Shown here piece after piece: positions 5,430 to 10,848 of a stretch of 36,479 nt of DNA. The position numbers and the translations under genes were made by a program. The stretch is from a virus, in the IMG/VR virus record IMGVR_UViG_3300045241_000142, positions 1 through 36,479 of that record. One strand, given 5' to 3'. Every line of letters starts with the position of its first letter. The stretch's first letter is position 1. The notes beneath the pieces were generated by a model that was not told the DNA's origin, did no database searches, and worked only from the letters and a program-made list of their open reading frames with translations.

Positions 5430-5467
5430 GTCTCTCTTATATCTTAAACAAACTAGAAAGGATTAAA

Positions 5468-5920
5468 GTGCCTACTATCGAACACAAGGTAACGTTTGAC
5501 AAGGCATTTGAGGGCATTACCAATCATGTCAAACGACATAAGGTTGCATATTCCTTTGGCGCTGGAGTTGCTATCGCAGGAATAACATGCGTTATAATGA
5601 GAGGCGTTTATTCGCAACATATCGGGCGTTCCATTGGCATGCCCGCCCAGGGTTCCATTGGAGTGCTGGGAGTGAGTGATGTGAATATACGTCCTCTCTC
5701 ATTTTTCTCTAGGCAAAACGTCGTCACAGTAATTGAGGCAAATCGTCAAGGTCCTCCAAGTTGGGTAGTTCGGTGCAAAGAAACATTGGATATTTTCCCC
5801 TCACAAAACGCCGCGGCTAAAGAAATGGGATTGGCTCGATACCATCTTTCCGATCATCTGAATGGGGCAAGAGATCACGTAAATGGTTTTACGTTCGAAC
5901 GAATTTGTATGGCTGCATAA
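5468..5920 (+). CDS. Membrane-anchored protein with C-terminal NUMOD1-like DNA-binding motif
   Basis: 150 residues from GTG at 5468, seven bases after AAAGGA; the longer open frame upstream overlaps structured RNA A and is rejected. Residues 1-26 are soluble (NHVKRHK before the membrane), residues 27-46 form one membrane helix (AYSFGAGVAIAGITCVIMRG), and a linker follows. The C-terminus (about 100-150: WVVRCKETLDIF, SQNAAAKEMGL, HLSDHLNGARDHVNGFTFER) resembles the NUMOD1-type helix-turn-helix seen at the ends of HNH homing endonucleases. No nuclease motif is present. Similar membrane-plus-NUMOD proteins are known in phages and bacteria without a proven role. A second promoter (P13) lies inside the gene exactly at the end of the membrane-helix codons. 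Confidence 0.75.
   Translation: MPTIEHKVTFDKAFEGITNHVKRHKVAYSFGAGVAIAGITCVIMRGVYSQHIGRSIGMPAQGSIGVLGVSDVNIRPLSFFSRQNVVTVIEANRQGPPSWVVRCKETLDIFPSQNAAAKEMGLARYHLSDHLNGARDHVNGFTFERICMAA
5575..5598 (+). promoter_or_regulatory. Promoter P13 inside the gene at 5468
   Basis: CGCAG 5575-5579, spacer GAATAACATGCGT, TATAAT 5593-5598, followed by GAGAGG. Similarity to P2 extends beyond the core, so this is unlikely to be chance. It could drive a shorter form of the protein lacking the membrane helix (in-frame ATG at 5639, no good ribosome site), or the downstream RNA copy B and the gene at 6122. Confidence 0.65.
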
Positions 5921-5941
5921 TCACGGCAAGAAGTAACTTAA

Positions 5942-6110
5942 TTGTAGAGGTTTACGGGAGCGGGGACTGTTATTGAGAGACGACAAAAAATGAGAAGCTG
6001 GCACTCTCATTTACAAATCGTACGCCCTTCCAGCGGGGAACGTGGCGGGGGATATCTGGCATTGGACAGAATTCAATCGCTCCAGTCTCCGTTTCCGTAA
6101 GCCTCTACAA
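5942..6110 (+). ncRNA. Structured leader RNA, copy B (with pseudoknot)
   Basis: TTGTAGAGG (5942-5950) pairs with CCTCTACAA (6102-6110); TTACGG/CCGTAA and GGACTG/CAGTC extend the closing stem. The core has GAGACGACAA, an AATGAGA/TCTCATT hairpin with GCTGG (5997-6001) in its loop, ACAAATCGT, then CCAGC (6030-6034) and GGAACGTGGCG. GCTGG/CCAGC is the pseudoknot partner pair here, replacing CGTGG/CCACG of copy A, so pairing is kept while sequence differs. The right arm ends at the AAGGAG ribosome site of the gene at 6122, an arrangement suited to translational control. Confidence 0.75.
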
Positions 6111-6121
6111 GGAGTATATTC

Positions 6122-6361
6122 ATGCCCGATTTTGTTGTCTTGCGTCAAATTCCAGAGGGGTCTTGGGCTGATTGTTTCGACGTTCTCTACGTAGATGTAA
6201 CAGCTGAAACAGCTGAAGAGGCTATTCGAACAACGGCCAGAGATGATATTAAAGGAGGTGCAGGTCGTTACATCGCGATTCCGAATGAATGGTGGATTGC
6301 TCAGAACGTAACGGTGAAAAAGATCGCAGAAGTCAATATGGAGCCTCAGGAGATGATTTGA
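6122..6361 (+). CDS. Small conserved-looking protein, unrecognised
   Basis: 79 residues, ATG after AAGGAGTATATTC, immediately downstream of structured RNA B. It looks like a mixed alpha/beta fold (DFVVLRQIPEGSWADCFDVL, then ETAEEAIRTTARDD, then YIAIPNEWW). The EEAIR...D helix followed by a YIA/VP segment is common in small actinophage proteins that process or bind short ligands, but no function is known. Its stop codon overlaps the start of the next gene. Confidence 0.7.
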   Translation: MPDFVVLRQIPEGSWADCFDVLYVDVTAETAEEAIRTTARDDIKGGAGRYIAIPNEWWIAQNVTVKKIAEVNMEPQEMI

Positions 6362-6567
6362 TGGACGATAAGACGAATCCTGACCTATTTCCTCCGCTTT
6401 ACGATTGGTCCGACATGCCCAAATTCTGGCCTCAGGGACAGAAAGAAGAAAATGACAGAGATCCGGTTCAAAAAACAGCATCTAGGCCAATGGAGAAGGG
6501 ACGACGGAGAAACAAAAACTCACGTAAATTGGGAGACAATGTTTCTCGAGATCTCGAAGCTCATTGA
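6361..6567 (+). CDS. Small acidic protein overlapping the next gene
   Basis: 68 residues from an ATG overlapping the previous stop (TGATG). The N-terminal half is acidic and aromatic (DLFPPLYDWSDMPKFWPQG); the C-terminal third overlaps the gene at 6452 in another frame and looks like low-quality coding (Arg/Lys-rich). An A6 run (CAAAAAAC near 6469) lies where a +1 shift would join the good first half to the good second frame. It may therefore be one 90-residue protein made by frameshifting, or one gene split by an indel. Confidence 0.5.
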   Translation: MDDKTNPDLFPPLYDWSDMPKFWPQGQKEENDRDPVQKTASRPMEKGRRRNKNSRKLGDNVSRDLEAH

Positions 6568-6634
6568 AGATGGTTGGAAAGCTAACGTTGACGGCGTTAC
6601 CCATATTCGGACAATAACCGTTGTAAAGGAGTAA
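6452..6634 (+). CDS. Small protein, unrecognised
   Basis: 60 residues, ATG four bases after AAGAAGAA. The sequence (FKKQHLGQWRRDDGETKTH, then WETMFLEISKLIEDGWKANV, then THIRTITVVKE) looks like a genuine small alpha/beta domain, with an ISKLIEDGW helix and a closing beta-strand. It shares 116 bases with the gene at 6361 in another frame. Function unknown. Confidence 0.6.
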   Translation: MTEIRFKKQHLGQWRRDDGETKTHVNWETMFLEISKLIEDGWKANVDGVTHIRTITVVKE

Positions 6635-6638
6635 CATC

Positions 6639-6812
6639 GTGTTTTTCTTCTTTCGTGAGGACAAAAAGATCAAAGAAAATCATGATCGTCAAGTTCGTCG
6701 AGTTTTGAGGATGCACGAGTTCGGATATTCGAACACTGAGATCGCCGACATTATGGGAATCAGTAAAGACGATGTTCGCGATCTTCTGCAGGAAAAAGAG
6801 AAGGCTGCCTGA
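6639..6812 (+). CDS. Small helix-turn-helix protein
   Basis: 57 residues, GTG nine bases after AAAGGAG. After a basic lead, RRVLRMHEFGYSNTEIADIM and GISKDDVRDLL form a helix-turn-helix of the sigma-region-4 / transposase type (E-I-A...G-I-S..D-V). It resembles the HTH motifs in the large polymerase-like protein at 33343. It could be a small DNA-binding regulator of the promoter family around it, but that is inference. Confidence 0.72.
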   Translation: MFFFFREDKKIKENHDRQVRRVLRMHEFGYSNTEIADIMGISKDDVRDLLQEKEKAA

Positions 6813-6830
6813 TATTTCAAGGAGGCTTCA

Positions 6831-7001
6831 ATGAGCGGGACTCAACAAGTCGAGTTGAAGTGTGGACATTCTGTTGTCTTCACAATCGAGTCCTTGAAGC
6901 ACAATGGATATCCTTACAGGTGGTGGTGTCCTGTTTGTCGTATATCCTCAGATGTCTCTTCCGATAGGCTAGCCGGAAAAACCTATCAGGAATCGCAGTA
7001 G
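6831..7001 (+). CDS. Small zinc-ribbon-like protein
   Basis: 56 residues, ATG after AAGGAGGCTTCA. KCGH near residue 11 and WWCPVCR near residue 32 give a C-x-H...C-x2-C set that could hold one zinc ion. Small zinc ribbons are abundant in actinophages and may bind nucleic acid or act as structural adaptors. The stop codon overlaps the upstream element of promoter P14. Confidence 0.65.
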   Translation: MSGTQQVELKCGHSVVFTIESLKHNGYPYRWWCPVCRISSDVSSDRLAGKTYQESQ

Positions 7002-7017
7002 AAACATCTCGTATAAT
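6994..7017 (+). promoter_or_regulatory. Promoter P14 (CGCAG-N13-TATAAT)
   Basis: CGCAG 6994-6998, spacer TAGAAACATCTCG, TATAAT 7012-7017. The transcript would begin at a terminator-like hairpin before the gene at 7081. Confidence 0.8.
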
Positions 7018-7022
7018 AGAAG

Positions 7023-7070
7023 GAAGCACAAAAAGTCCGTAATAGGACGCTTCTTTCTTTTTAAATTTTT
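7023..7070 (+). terminator. Terminator-like hairpin at the very start of the P14 transcript
   Basis: GAAGC (7023-7027) pairs with GCTTC (7049-7053) and GTCC (7035-7038) with GGAC (7045-7048); TTTCTTTTTAAATTTTT follows. Placed between promoter and ribosome site, it looks like an attenuator controlling the gene at 7081. Confidence 0.6.
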
Positions 7071-7080
7071 CGGAGGTAAT

Positions 7081-7233
7081 ATGATCGTTTATGTTGTAGA
7101 ACGAAGGCGTTACGGTTTCTGGAAATTCGTCGGTGATTGTTTAATGACGATATTCACCTGGGGTTTTTGGCTGATCTGGGTATTCGTCCGCGAGATGCGA
7201 AATCGAAACTCCAGGTATCCGTACTCTTGTTAG
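7081..7233 (+). CDS. Small membrane protein, paralogue of the gene at 3907
   Basis: 50 residues, ATG after CGGAGGTAAT. A short basic N-terminus (MIVYVVERRRYGFWKFVGD) precedes a membrane helix and the block GFWLIWVFVREMRNRN, almost identical to the 39-residue protein at 3907. Its leader carries a terminator-like hairpin, so expression may be attenuated. Function unknown. Confidence 0.75.
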   Translation: MIVYVVERRRYGFWKFVGDCLMTIFTWGFWLIWVFVREMRNRNSRYPYSC

Positions 7234-7246
7234 AAAAGGAGGTGAT

Positions 7247-7330
7247 TTGGAGCTTTCTACCGTTCTCCTCTTTGTAGGTTTATTTCTCTGCGCAATTGTA
7301 ATAGGGGCTTTCATCGTGTTATTGCGATAA
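7247..7330 (+). CDS. Very small hydrophobic peptide
   Basis: 27 residues from TTG at 7247, six bases after AAGGAGG. Almost the whole peptide is one membrane helix (LSTVLLFVGLFLCAIVIGAF) ending in LLR. The strong ribosome site supports it despite the short length. Function unknown. Confidence 0.5.
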   Translation: MELSTVLLFVGLFLCAIVIGAFIVLLR

Positions 7331-7342
7331 AAATAAAGAGAA

Positions 7343-7504
7343 ATGATGCAGAAAAAGCTAATGTATAGAGTAACTCTTCGTGCCAAAAATGGCCTAATGT
7401 GGTCCGTATTCATTAGGGCATATTCTCGTGACGAAGCTGAAGATCGAGCACTGAAGCGTAATCCCGGTACTCGAATCGATCGTTCACCTTTTCCACAAAG
7501 TTGA
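7343..7504 (+). CDS. Small protein, unrecognised
   Basis: 53 residues from ATG 7343 after AAAGAG. A short beta-strand start (KKLMYRVTLRAKNG) leads to SVFIRAYSRDEAEDRALKRN, a strand-helix pattern (A.S.DEAE..A) widespread among small phage proteins. Ends eleven bases before the DUF6353-like gene. Confidence 0.62.
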   Translation: MMQKKLMYRVTLRAKNGLMWSVFIRAYSRDEAEDRALKRNPGTRIDRSPFPQS

Positions 7505-7514
7505 AAGGCTAATT

Positions 7515-8339
7515 ATGCTGATTGGTTTGGCTCAGAGGCTTCATTATGTGAAGTTCCTGTTGAACGAACATTCTCCAACCATTCTGACTGGTGTGGGAGT
7601 AGTCGGTACCGTCTCGACCGCATATTTGACAGGACGTGCGACCGTCAAAGCGGTGAAGATCATCGAAGAGAATAGTAAAGAATACGATCCAGAGTATAAT
7701 CCGGTCACAGCTGAGACTTATTACGAGCCTCATAAGATCGAGTTGTCGACTACACGAAAGATTCGTCTGGTCTGGAAGTCCTATATTCCGCCGGTCGGTA
7801 TGGGTGCTACGACCATTTCAGCTATTATCCTGGCCAACAAGATCTCTTCAAAGCGAATTGCTGCTCTGGGTGTTGCTGCCGGTCTCTCGGAAAGAGCTCT
7901 TCAAGAGTATAAGGACAAAGTTCTCGAGAAGATCGGTAAAAGTCAGGACACGGCTGTTCACGATGAGATCGCTCAAGATCGAGTAAATCAACATCCTGTG
8001 AACTCTCGTGAAGTTATTCTCGCTGGTACGGGCGAGGTTCTCTGTTTCGACATGTCATCTGGGCGATATTTCCAGAGCACTGTCGAGGAGATCAAGCGAG
8101 CAGAGAACAAGATTAATTTCAACCTCGTTCACTACATGCATGCCAGTCTGAGCGAGTTCTATGACGAAATCGGTCTTCCTCCGACATCATATTCTGACAC
8201 GGTCGGATGGAATCTGAACAACAAGATCGATGTAAGGATCTCAGCAGTCGTGTCCAGTGATAATCGACCATGTCTCGCGATCGACTTCGCAAATCCACCG
8301 TATACCGATTACGACAAGAAGGCCTGGGATGCTCCCTGA
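7515..8339 (+). CDS. DUF6353-like phage membrane protein, copy 1
   Basis: 274 residues. Two membrane segments near residues 20-42 (SPTILTGVGVVGTVSTAYL) and 92-112 (PPVGMGATTISAIILANKI), separated by a charged loop. Then come a helix with ALQEYKDKVLEKIG, a hydrophilic region, and a C-terminal domain ending in FANPPYTDYD. The plan, and motifs such as GVG-VG-xxT.....RAT and GLP....Y...VGW, match the protein at 10845, so these are paralogues. I recall this family as DUF6353, found in phages of Gram-positive bacteria, function unknown. It overlaps the next gene by 11 bases. Confidence 0.75.
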   Translation: MLIGLAQRLHYVKFLLNEHSPTILTGVGVVGTVSTAYLTGRATVKAVKIIEENSKEYDPEYNPVTAETYYEPHKIELSTTRKIRLVWKSYIPPVGMGATTISAIILANKISSKRIAALGVAAGLSERALQEYKDKVLEKIGKSQDTAVHDEIAQDRVNQHPVNSREVILAGTGEVLCFDMSSGRYFQSTVEEIKRAENKINFNLVHYMHASLSEFYDEIGLPPTSYSDTVGWNLNNKIDVRISAVVSSDNRPCLAIDFANPPYTDYDKKAWDAP

Positions 8340-8694
8340 AGGAACGATTGGCCCAGAGGATGCTGCGACGCCATCAATTTTCTCGAGTGATCTAAGGGCT
8401 ATCGAGGAAACCATAAAATCCGTGGCTCCATATCTTGAACAAACTTATCTGAACGATGCCCAAGCTGCCTTAATTGGTCGAGCTTTTTGGGCTGTTCTTC
8501 GACAAGAGAAACGAAAAAGACGAGACAAAGTGTTCACCATCGGAGATTCAGTGCGTTACTCACAATTTGGAGAGTGGCGCAGCGGAATCGTCGTAAATCT
8601 ACAAGTCAGAGGACTTCTTGTAGAGATCAGAGATTCCAAAAGTAATAAAACAGTATGGCGAAACATAAATTGCCACGAGATTGTTCATGCCTAA
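8329..8694 (+). CDS. Small protein with a likely SH3/Tudor-like C-terminal barrel
   Basis: 121 residues from ATG 8329, overlapping the end of the previous gene; an upstream frame extension is a shadow of that gene. The N-terminal part is helical (SDLRAIEETIKSVAPYLEQT). The C-terminal half (FTIGDSVRYSQFGEWRSGIV, then GLLVEIRDS) is a beta-rich pattern like SH3 or KOW-type barrels. No catalytic motif. Confidence 0.65.
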   Translation: MLPEGTIGPEDAATPSIFSSDLRAIEETIKSVAPYLEQTYLNDAQAALIGRAFWAVLRQEKRKRRDKVFTIGDSVRYSQFGEWRSGIVVNLQVRGLLVEIRDSKSNKTVWRNINCHEIVHA

Positions 8695-8881
8695 CATGCT
8701 TATAAAAGATCTTTTAGTCTTTCCAAAAGGTACTAGAATAACTGTAACAGAAACTTGCAATGATATAGAGAATTACGTTTATCGCTCAGATACAACTTCA
8801 GCATTACGTAAAAGATTAGAGCTCTTATCCAAGCGTGGTAAGTTTCGAATGGTCGACTTGGATACATGGGAGAGAACATAA
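8687..8881 (+). CDS. Small protein, unrecognised
   Basis: 64 residues from ATG 8687, overlapping the previous stop; a second ATG six bases downstream is possible. Mixed alpha/beta (KDLLVFPKGTRITVTETCND, then SALRKRLELLSKRGKF). More A+T-rich codons than its neighbours. Function unknown. Confidence 0.6.
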   Translation: MPNMLIKDLLVFPKGTRITVTETCNDIENYVYRSDTTSALRKRLELLSKRGKFRMVDLDTWERT

Positions 8882-9103
8882 GTGGACGAACCAACAACCC
8901 AACAGCTTGCCAATTTCGCCTGCGTTATGACGTACGGAATGATCGTTCCGTCGTATAGAGATCTTATTGAGGCAATGCTCATCGAGTCCCCCGTCATGCG
9001 TGATCAATGGATTCGCAATCACGCTGATTTTCAAGAAAGGCTAGATAACATTGCTCAAGAAGACCATAACGTACGAGGACTTCAACGGAGAGACGACGAG
9101 TGA
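8882..9103 (+). CDS. Small helical protein, unrecognised
   Basis: 73 residues, GTG directly after the previous stop, with GGGAGA upstream. Helical, with the pattern TTQQLANFACVMTYGMIVPS and RDQWIRNHADFQERL. The last 53 bases overlap the next gene in another frame. Function unknown. Confidence 0.6.
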   Translation: MDEPTTQQLANFACVMTYGMIVPSYRDLIEAMLIESPVMRDQWIRNHADFQERLDNIAQEDHNVRGLQRRDDE

Positions 9104-9575
9104 AGATCTCTTTTTTCATCTCTCGAAAGCCGAGTTAGTCGAACTCGAGATGAGTCATGAAGGAGGTCTGTCCGTCTCTCTGCAAAAGATTATCGATGCA
9201 CAAGACGGCAAGGCTATCATTGCTGAGTTCAAGAGTATTATCCTGAATTCGTACGGAAAGAGATCAGACGACGGTCGACGCTTCATCAAGAATCAAACTT
9301 TGAGAGAGGAATTCGAGTCATCCGAGGCATATTCTACTCTCTTCATGGAATTGGTGACGAATACGGACTCCGCGATCGAATTCATTAATGGAGTCATTCC
9401 TAAGGGAATGGTAGAAGAAGCAGAGAGAGTATCCCAAGCCCCTACTCTCACTGCTGTAGCAGAGAACCCCGAGAAGAAGAATGTCACCAGGCAAGAATTG
9501 ATAGAGATGTCTACAGACGACTTCGTCGACACCCAGAAAAAAATACAGTTGGGCGAAGTTACTCTAGTTGAGTAA
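9051..9575 (+). CDS. Conserved phage protein, possibly tail-assembly-chaperone-like
   Basis: 174 residues from a TTG start. The opening KKTITYEDFNGETTSEDLFF and the run QKIIDAQDGKAIIAEFKSI, followed by SYGKRSDDGRRF, are a pattern I know from phages of Gram-positive bacteria. Such proteins are sometimes listed among tail assembly chaperones, but here it lies in a non-structural region, so I keep the function open. No ATG is available in frame before the conserved start, which supports TTG. It overlaps the previous gene by 53 bases. Confidence 0.68.
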   Translation: MLKKTITYEDFNGETTSEDLFFHLSKAELVELEMSHEGGLSVSLQKIIDAQDGKAIIAEFKSIILNSYGKRSDDGRRFIKNQTLREEFESSEAYSTLFMELVTNTDSAIEFINGVIPKGMVEEAERVSQAPTLTAVAENPEKKNVTRQELIEMSTDDFVDTQKKIQLGEVTLVE

Positions 9576-9576
9576 T

Positions 9577-9600
9577 CGTAGAGAAAACACGCCATATAAT
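9577..9600 (+). promoter_or_regulatory. Promoter P15 (CGTAG-N13-TATAAT)
   Basis: CGTAG 9577-9581, spacer AGAAAACACGCCA, TATAAT 9595-9600, then AGAACCCATAGTTAGGAG and the ATG at 9624. Last member of the family in the window. Confidence 0.78.
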
Positions 9601-9623
9601 AGAACCCATAGTTAGGAGTATAA

Positions 9624-9872
9624 ATGTCTAATGTTGCTCTTCTGAAGGGTGCCGTACATATCGTAGGGGCACTTGGCGTGCAGAAGGTTGTCGGCGACAT
9701 CATCAAGAACAATACTGTGGTCGTGAGCACGGCTGACAAAGTCCTGGTCTCGGCTGGCAGTCTTGTTCTCGGATCGATGATCGGCGAGCAGGCCACCAAG
9801 CATGTCGCGCACGTCTTTACGCTCATGAAGGAATCCTTCAACGATAACAACGACGATACCCCGAACACGTAA
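9624..9872 (+). CDS. Small membrane-associated protein with its own promoter and terminator
   Basis: 82 residues, ATG after TTAGGAGTATAA. Alternating small and hydrophobic residues form two possible amphipathic or membrane helices (VALLKGAVHIVGALGVQKVV and VLVSAGSLVLGSMIGEQATK) with an acidic tail ending DNNDDTPNT. Private promoter P15 and terminator make it a stray member of the cassette group at 2510-5230. Function unknown. Confidence 0.7.
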   Translation: MSNVALLKGAVHIVGALGVQKVVGDIIKNNTVVVSTADKVLVSAGSLVLGSMIGEQATKHVAHVFTLMKESFNDNNDDTPNT

Positions 9873-9881
9873 GTTCAAAGG

Positions 9882-9912
9882 CTAAGGTCCCAACACGGAC
9901 TTTAGTCTTTTC
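9882..9912 (+). terminator. Terminator after the gene at 9624
   Basis: CTAAGGTCC and GGACTTTAG pair around CAACAC, followed by TCTTTTCT. Confidence 0.85.
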
Positions 9913-9928
9913 TATCTTAAGGGGCTAA

Positions 9929-10573
9929 ATGGAAAATCCTGAATTTCCGCCTAACAGCAATGTTAGTAAGAACGTCAACATCGAGGAAAAAGACCTCCAG
10001 AGAATTACTTCTGGACCAGCTACTCGAAGAAAGAAGTCTCTTGGAAGAAAATTCAAGGAGGTATTCATCGCTGGAGATGCAAAAGCGGCTGTTTCGTATG
10101 CTCTGGTGGATATATTGCTTCCTATGGCGAGGGATACGATCGTTGAAGCAGCACAAGCAGGCATCGAAAGATTGATTCTTGGGGATTATCGTCGGTATAG
10201 AGGAATAAATCGTCCTCCGTCAGGTCCGACTGGTGTAGTGAACTACCAACGTTACTCGACGCAGATGGGTAACAGCAGTGGATGGACACCTCTTTCCTCT
10301 CCCCAAAGATCATTGAGTCGTAGAGCACGTTCTCAGCACGATTTCGACGAACTTCTATTGGATTCAAGATCAGAAGCAGAACAAGTAATCGACCAACTAT
10401 TCGACGTGGTGAGTCGCTATGACACAGCAACAGTCGCAGATCTTTATGAACTTGTTGGCCTCGCCAGCAACCATCAAGATCATAAATGGGGTTGGACCGA
10501 TCTTCGGGGGGCTGGGGTTACGAGGACTCGTGACGGCTACCTTCTGGACCTCCCAGATCCAATCCCCCTCTGA
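9929..10573 (+). CDS. Conserved phage protein, function unknown
   Basis: 214 residues, ATG after TAAGGGG. A basic KKSLGRKFKEVFIAGDAK leads to a hydrophobic helix (VSYALVDILLPMARDTIVEA). A Ser/Tyr-rich linker follows, then a conserved C-terminal domain with DELLLDSR, DQLFDVVSRYDTATVADLYE, WGWTDLRGAGV and DGYLLDLP. I know this layout from phages of Gram-positive bacteria, where it accompanies the DUF6353-like and next genes, always with no assigned role. Confidence 0.72.
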   Translation: MENPEFPPNSNVSKNVNIEEKDLQRITSGPATRRKKSLGRKFKEVFIAGDAKAAVSYALVDILLPMARDTIVEAAQAGIERLILGDYRRYRGINRPPSGPTGVVNYQRYSTQMGNSSGWTPLSSPQRSLSRRARSQHDFDELLLDSRSEAEQVIDQLFDVVSRYDTATVADLYELVGLASNHQDHKWGWTDLRGAGVTRTRDGYLLDLPDPIPL

Positions 10574-10649
10574 GAAAGAGGTAGTAGAAGAGTTGAAGGA
10601 AGCACTTAAGGAACTTCCAGTCATCTTGGACGATGACGAAAACAGTTGA
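10419..10649 (+). CDS. Possible gene overlapping the previous one out of frame
   Basis: 76 residues. The first 155 bases lie inside the conserved C-terminal region of the gene at 9929 in another frame; only the last third is free sequence. That part (SEKEVVEELKEALKELPVIL, then DDDENS) looks like real coding, and a start at a GTG near 10530 with ACGAGGA upstream would give a shorter protein. I report the long form with low confidence. Confidence 0.45.
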   Translation: MTQQQSQIFMNLLASPATIKIINGVGPIFGGLGLRGLVTATFWTSQIQSPSEKEVVEELKEALKELPVILDDDENS

Positions 10650-10848
10650 CATAAAAGAATTTGCCATTCGTGTAGAACGCCTATGTGATTTTCTTCTGGC
10701 CAAGATGGAAAAAGATGGCTCAAACGATGTTGTGGCGCTGCAAAATTTGAAAGAAGAAGCAGCTGATATTCAGATCAATAACACAAACGTGGTCTCCGAA
10801 TCTATATCTGGTCTCTCGGAGTATATGAAGGGAGTTAATGTACCATGA
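10633..10848 (+). CDS. Small helical protein, unrecognised
   Basis: 71 residues, ATG 10633, overlapping the previous frame by 17 bases and the next gene by four (ATGA-type). All-helical, with DIKEFAIRVERLCDFLLAKM and VVALQNLKEEAADIQI. Function unknown. It sits between two members of the conserved module, which suggests co-expression. Confidence 0.65.
   Translation: MTKTVDIKEFAIRVERLCDFLLAKMEKDGSNDVVALQNLKEEAADIQINNTNVVSESISGLSEYMKGVNVP

Noticed and set aside
5245-5466. 73-residue frame upstream of the gene at 5468, starting ATG 5245 behind GAGGTG
   Set aside because: It lies across structured RNA copy A, and copy B shows no matching frame although its RNA blocks are conserved. The sequence looks constrained as RNA, not as protein. 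A leader peptide cannot be fully excluded.
5342-5920. 192-residue long form of the NUMOD-type gene
   Set aside because: The extension upstream of GTG 5468 overlaps RNA copy A and lacks a ribosome site; GTG 5468 has AAAGGA well placed.
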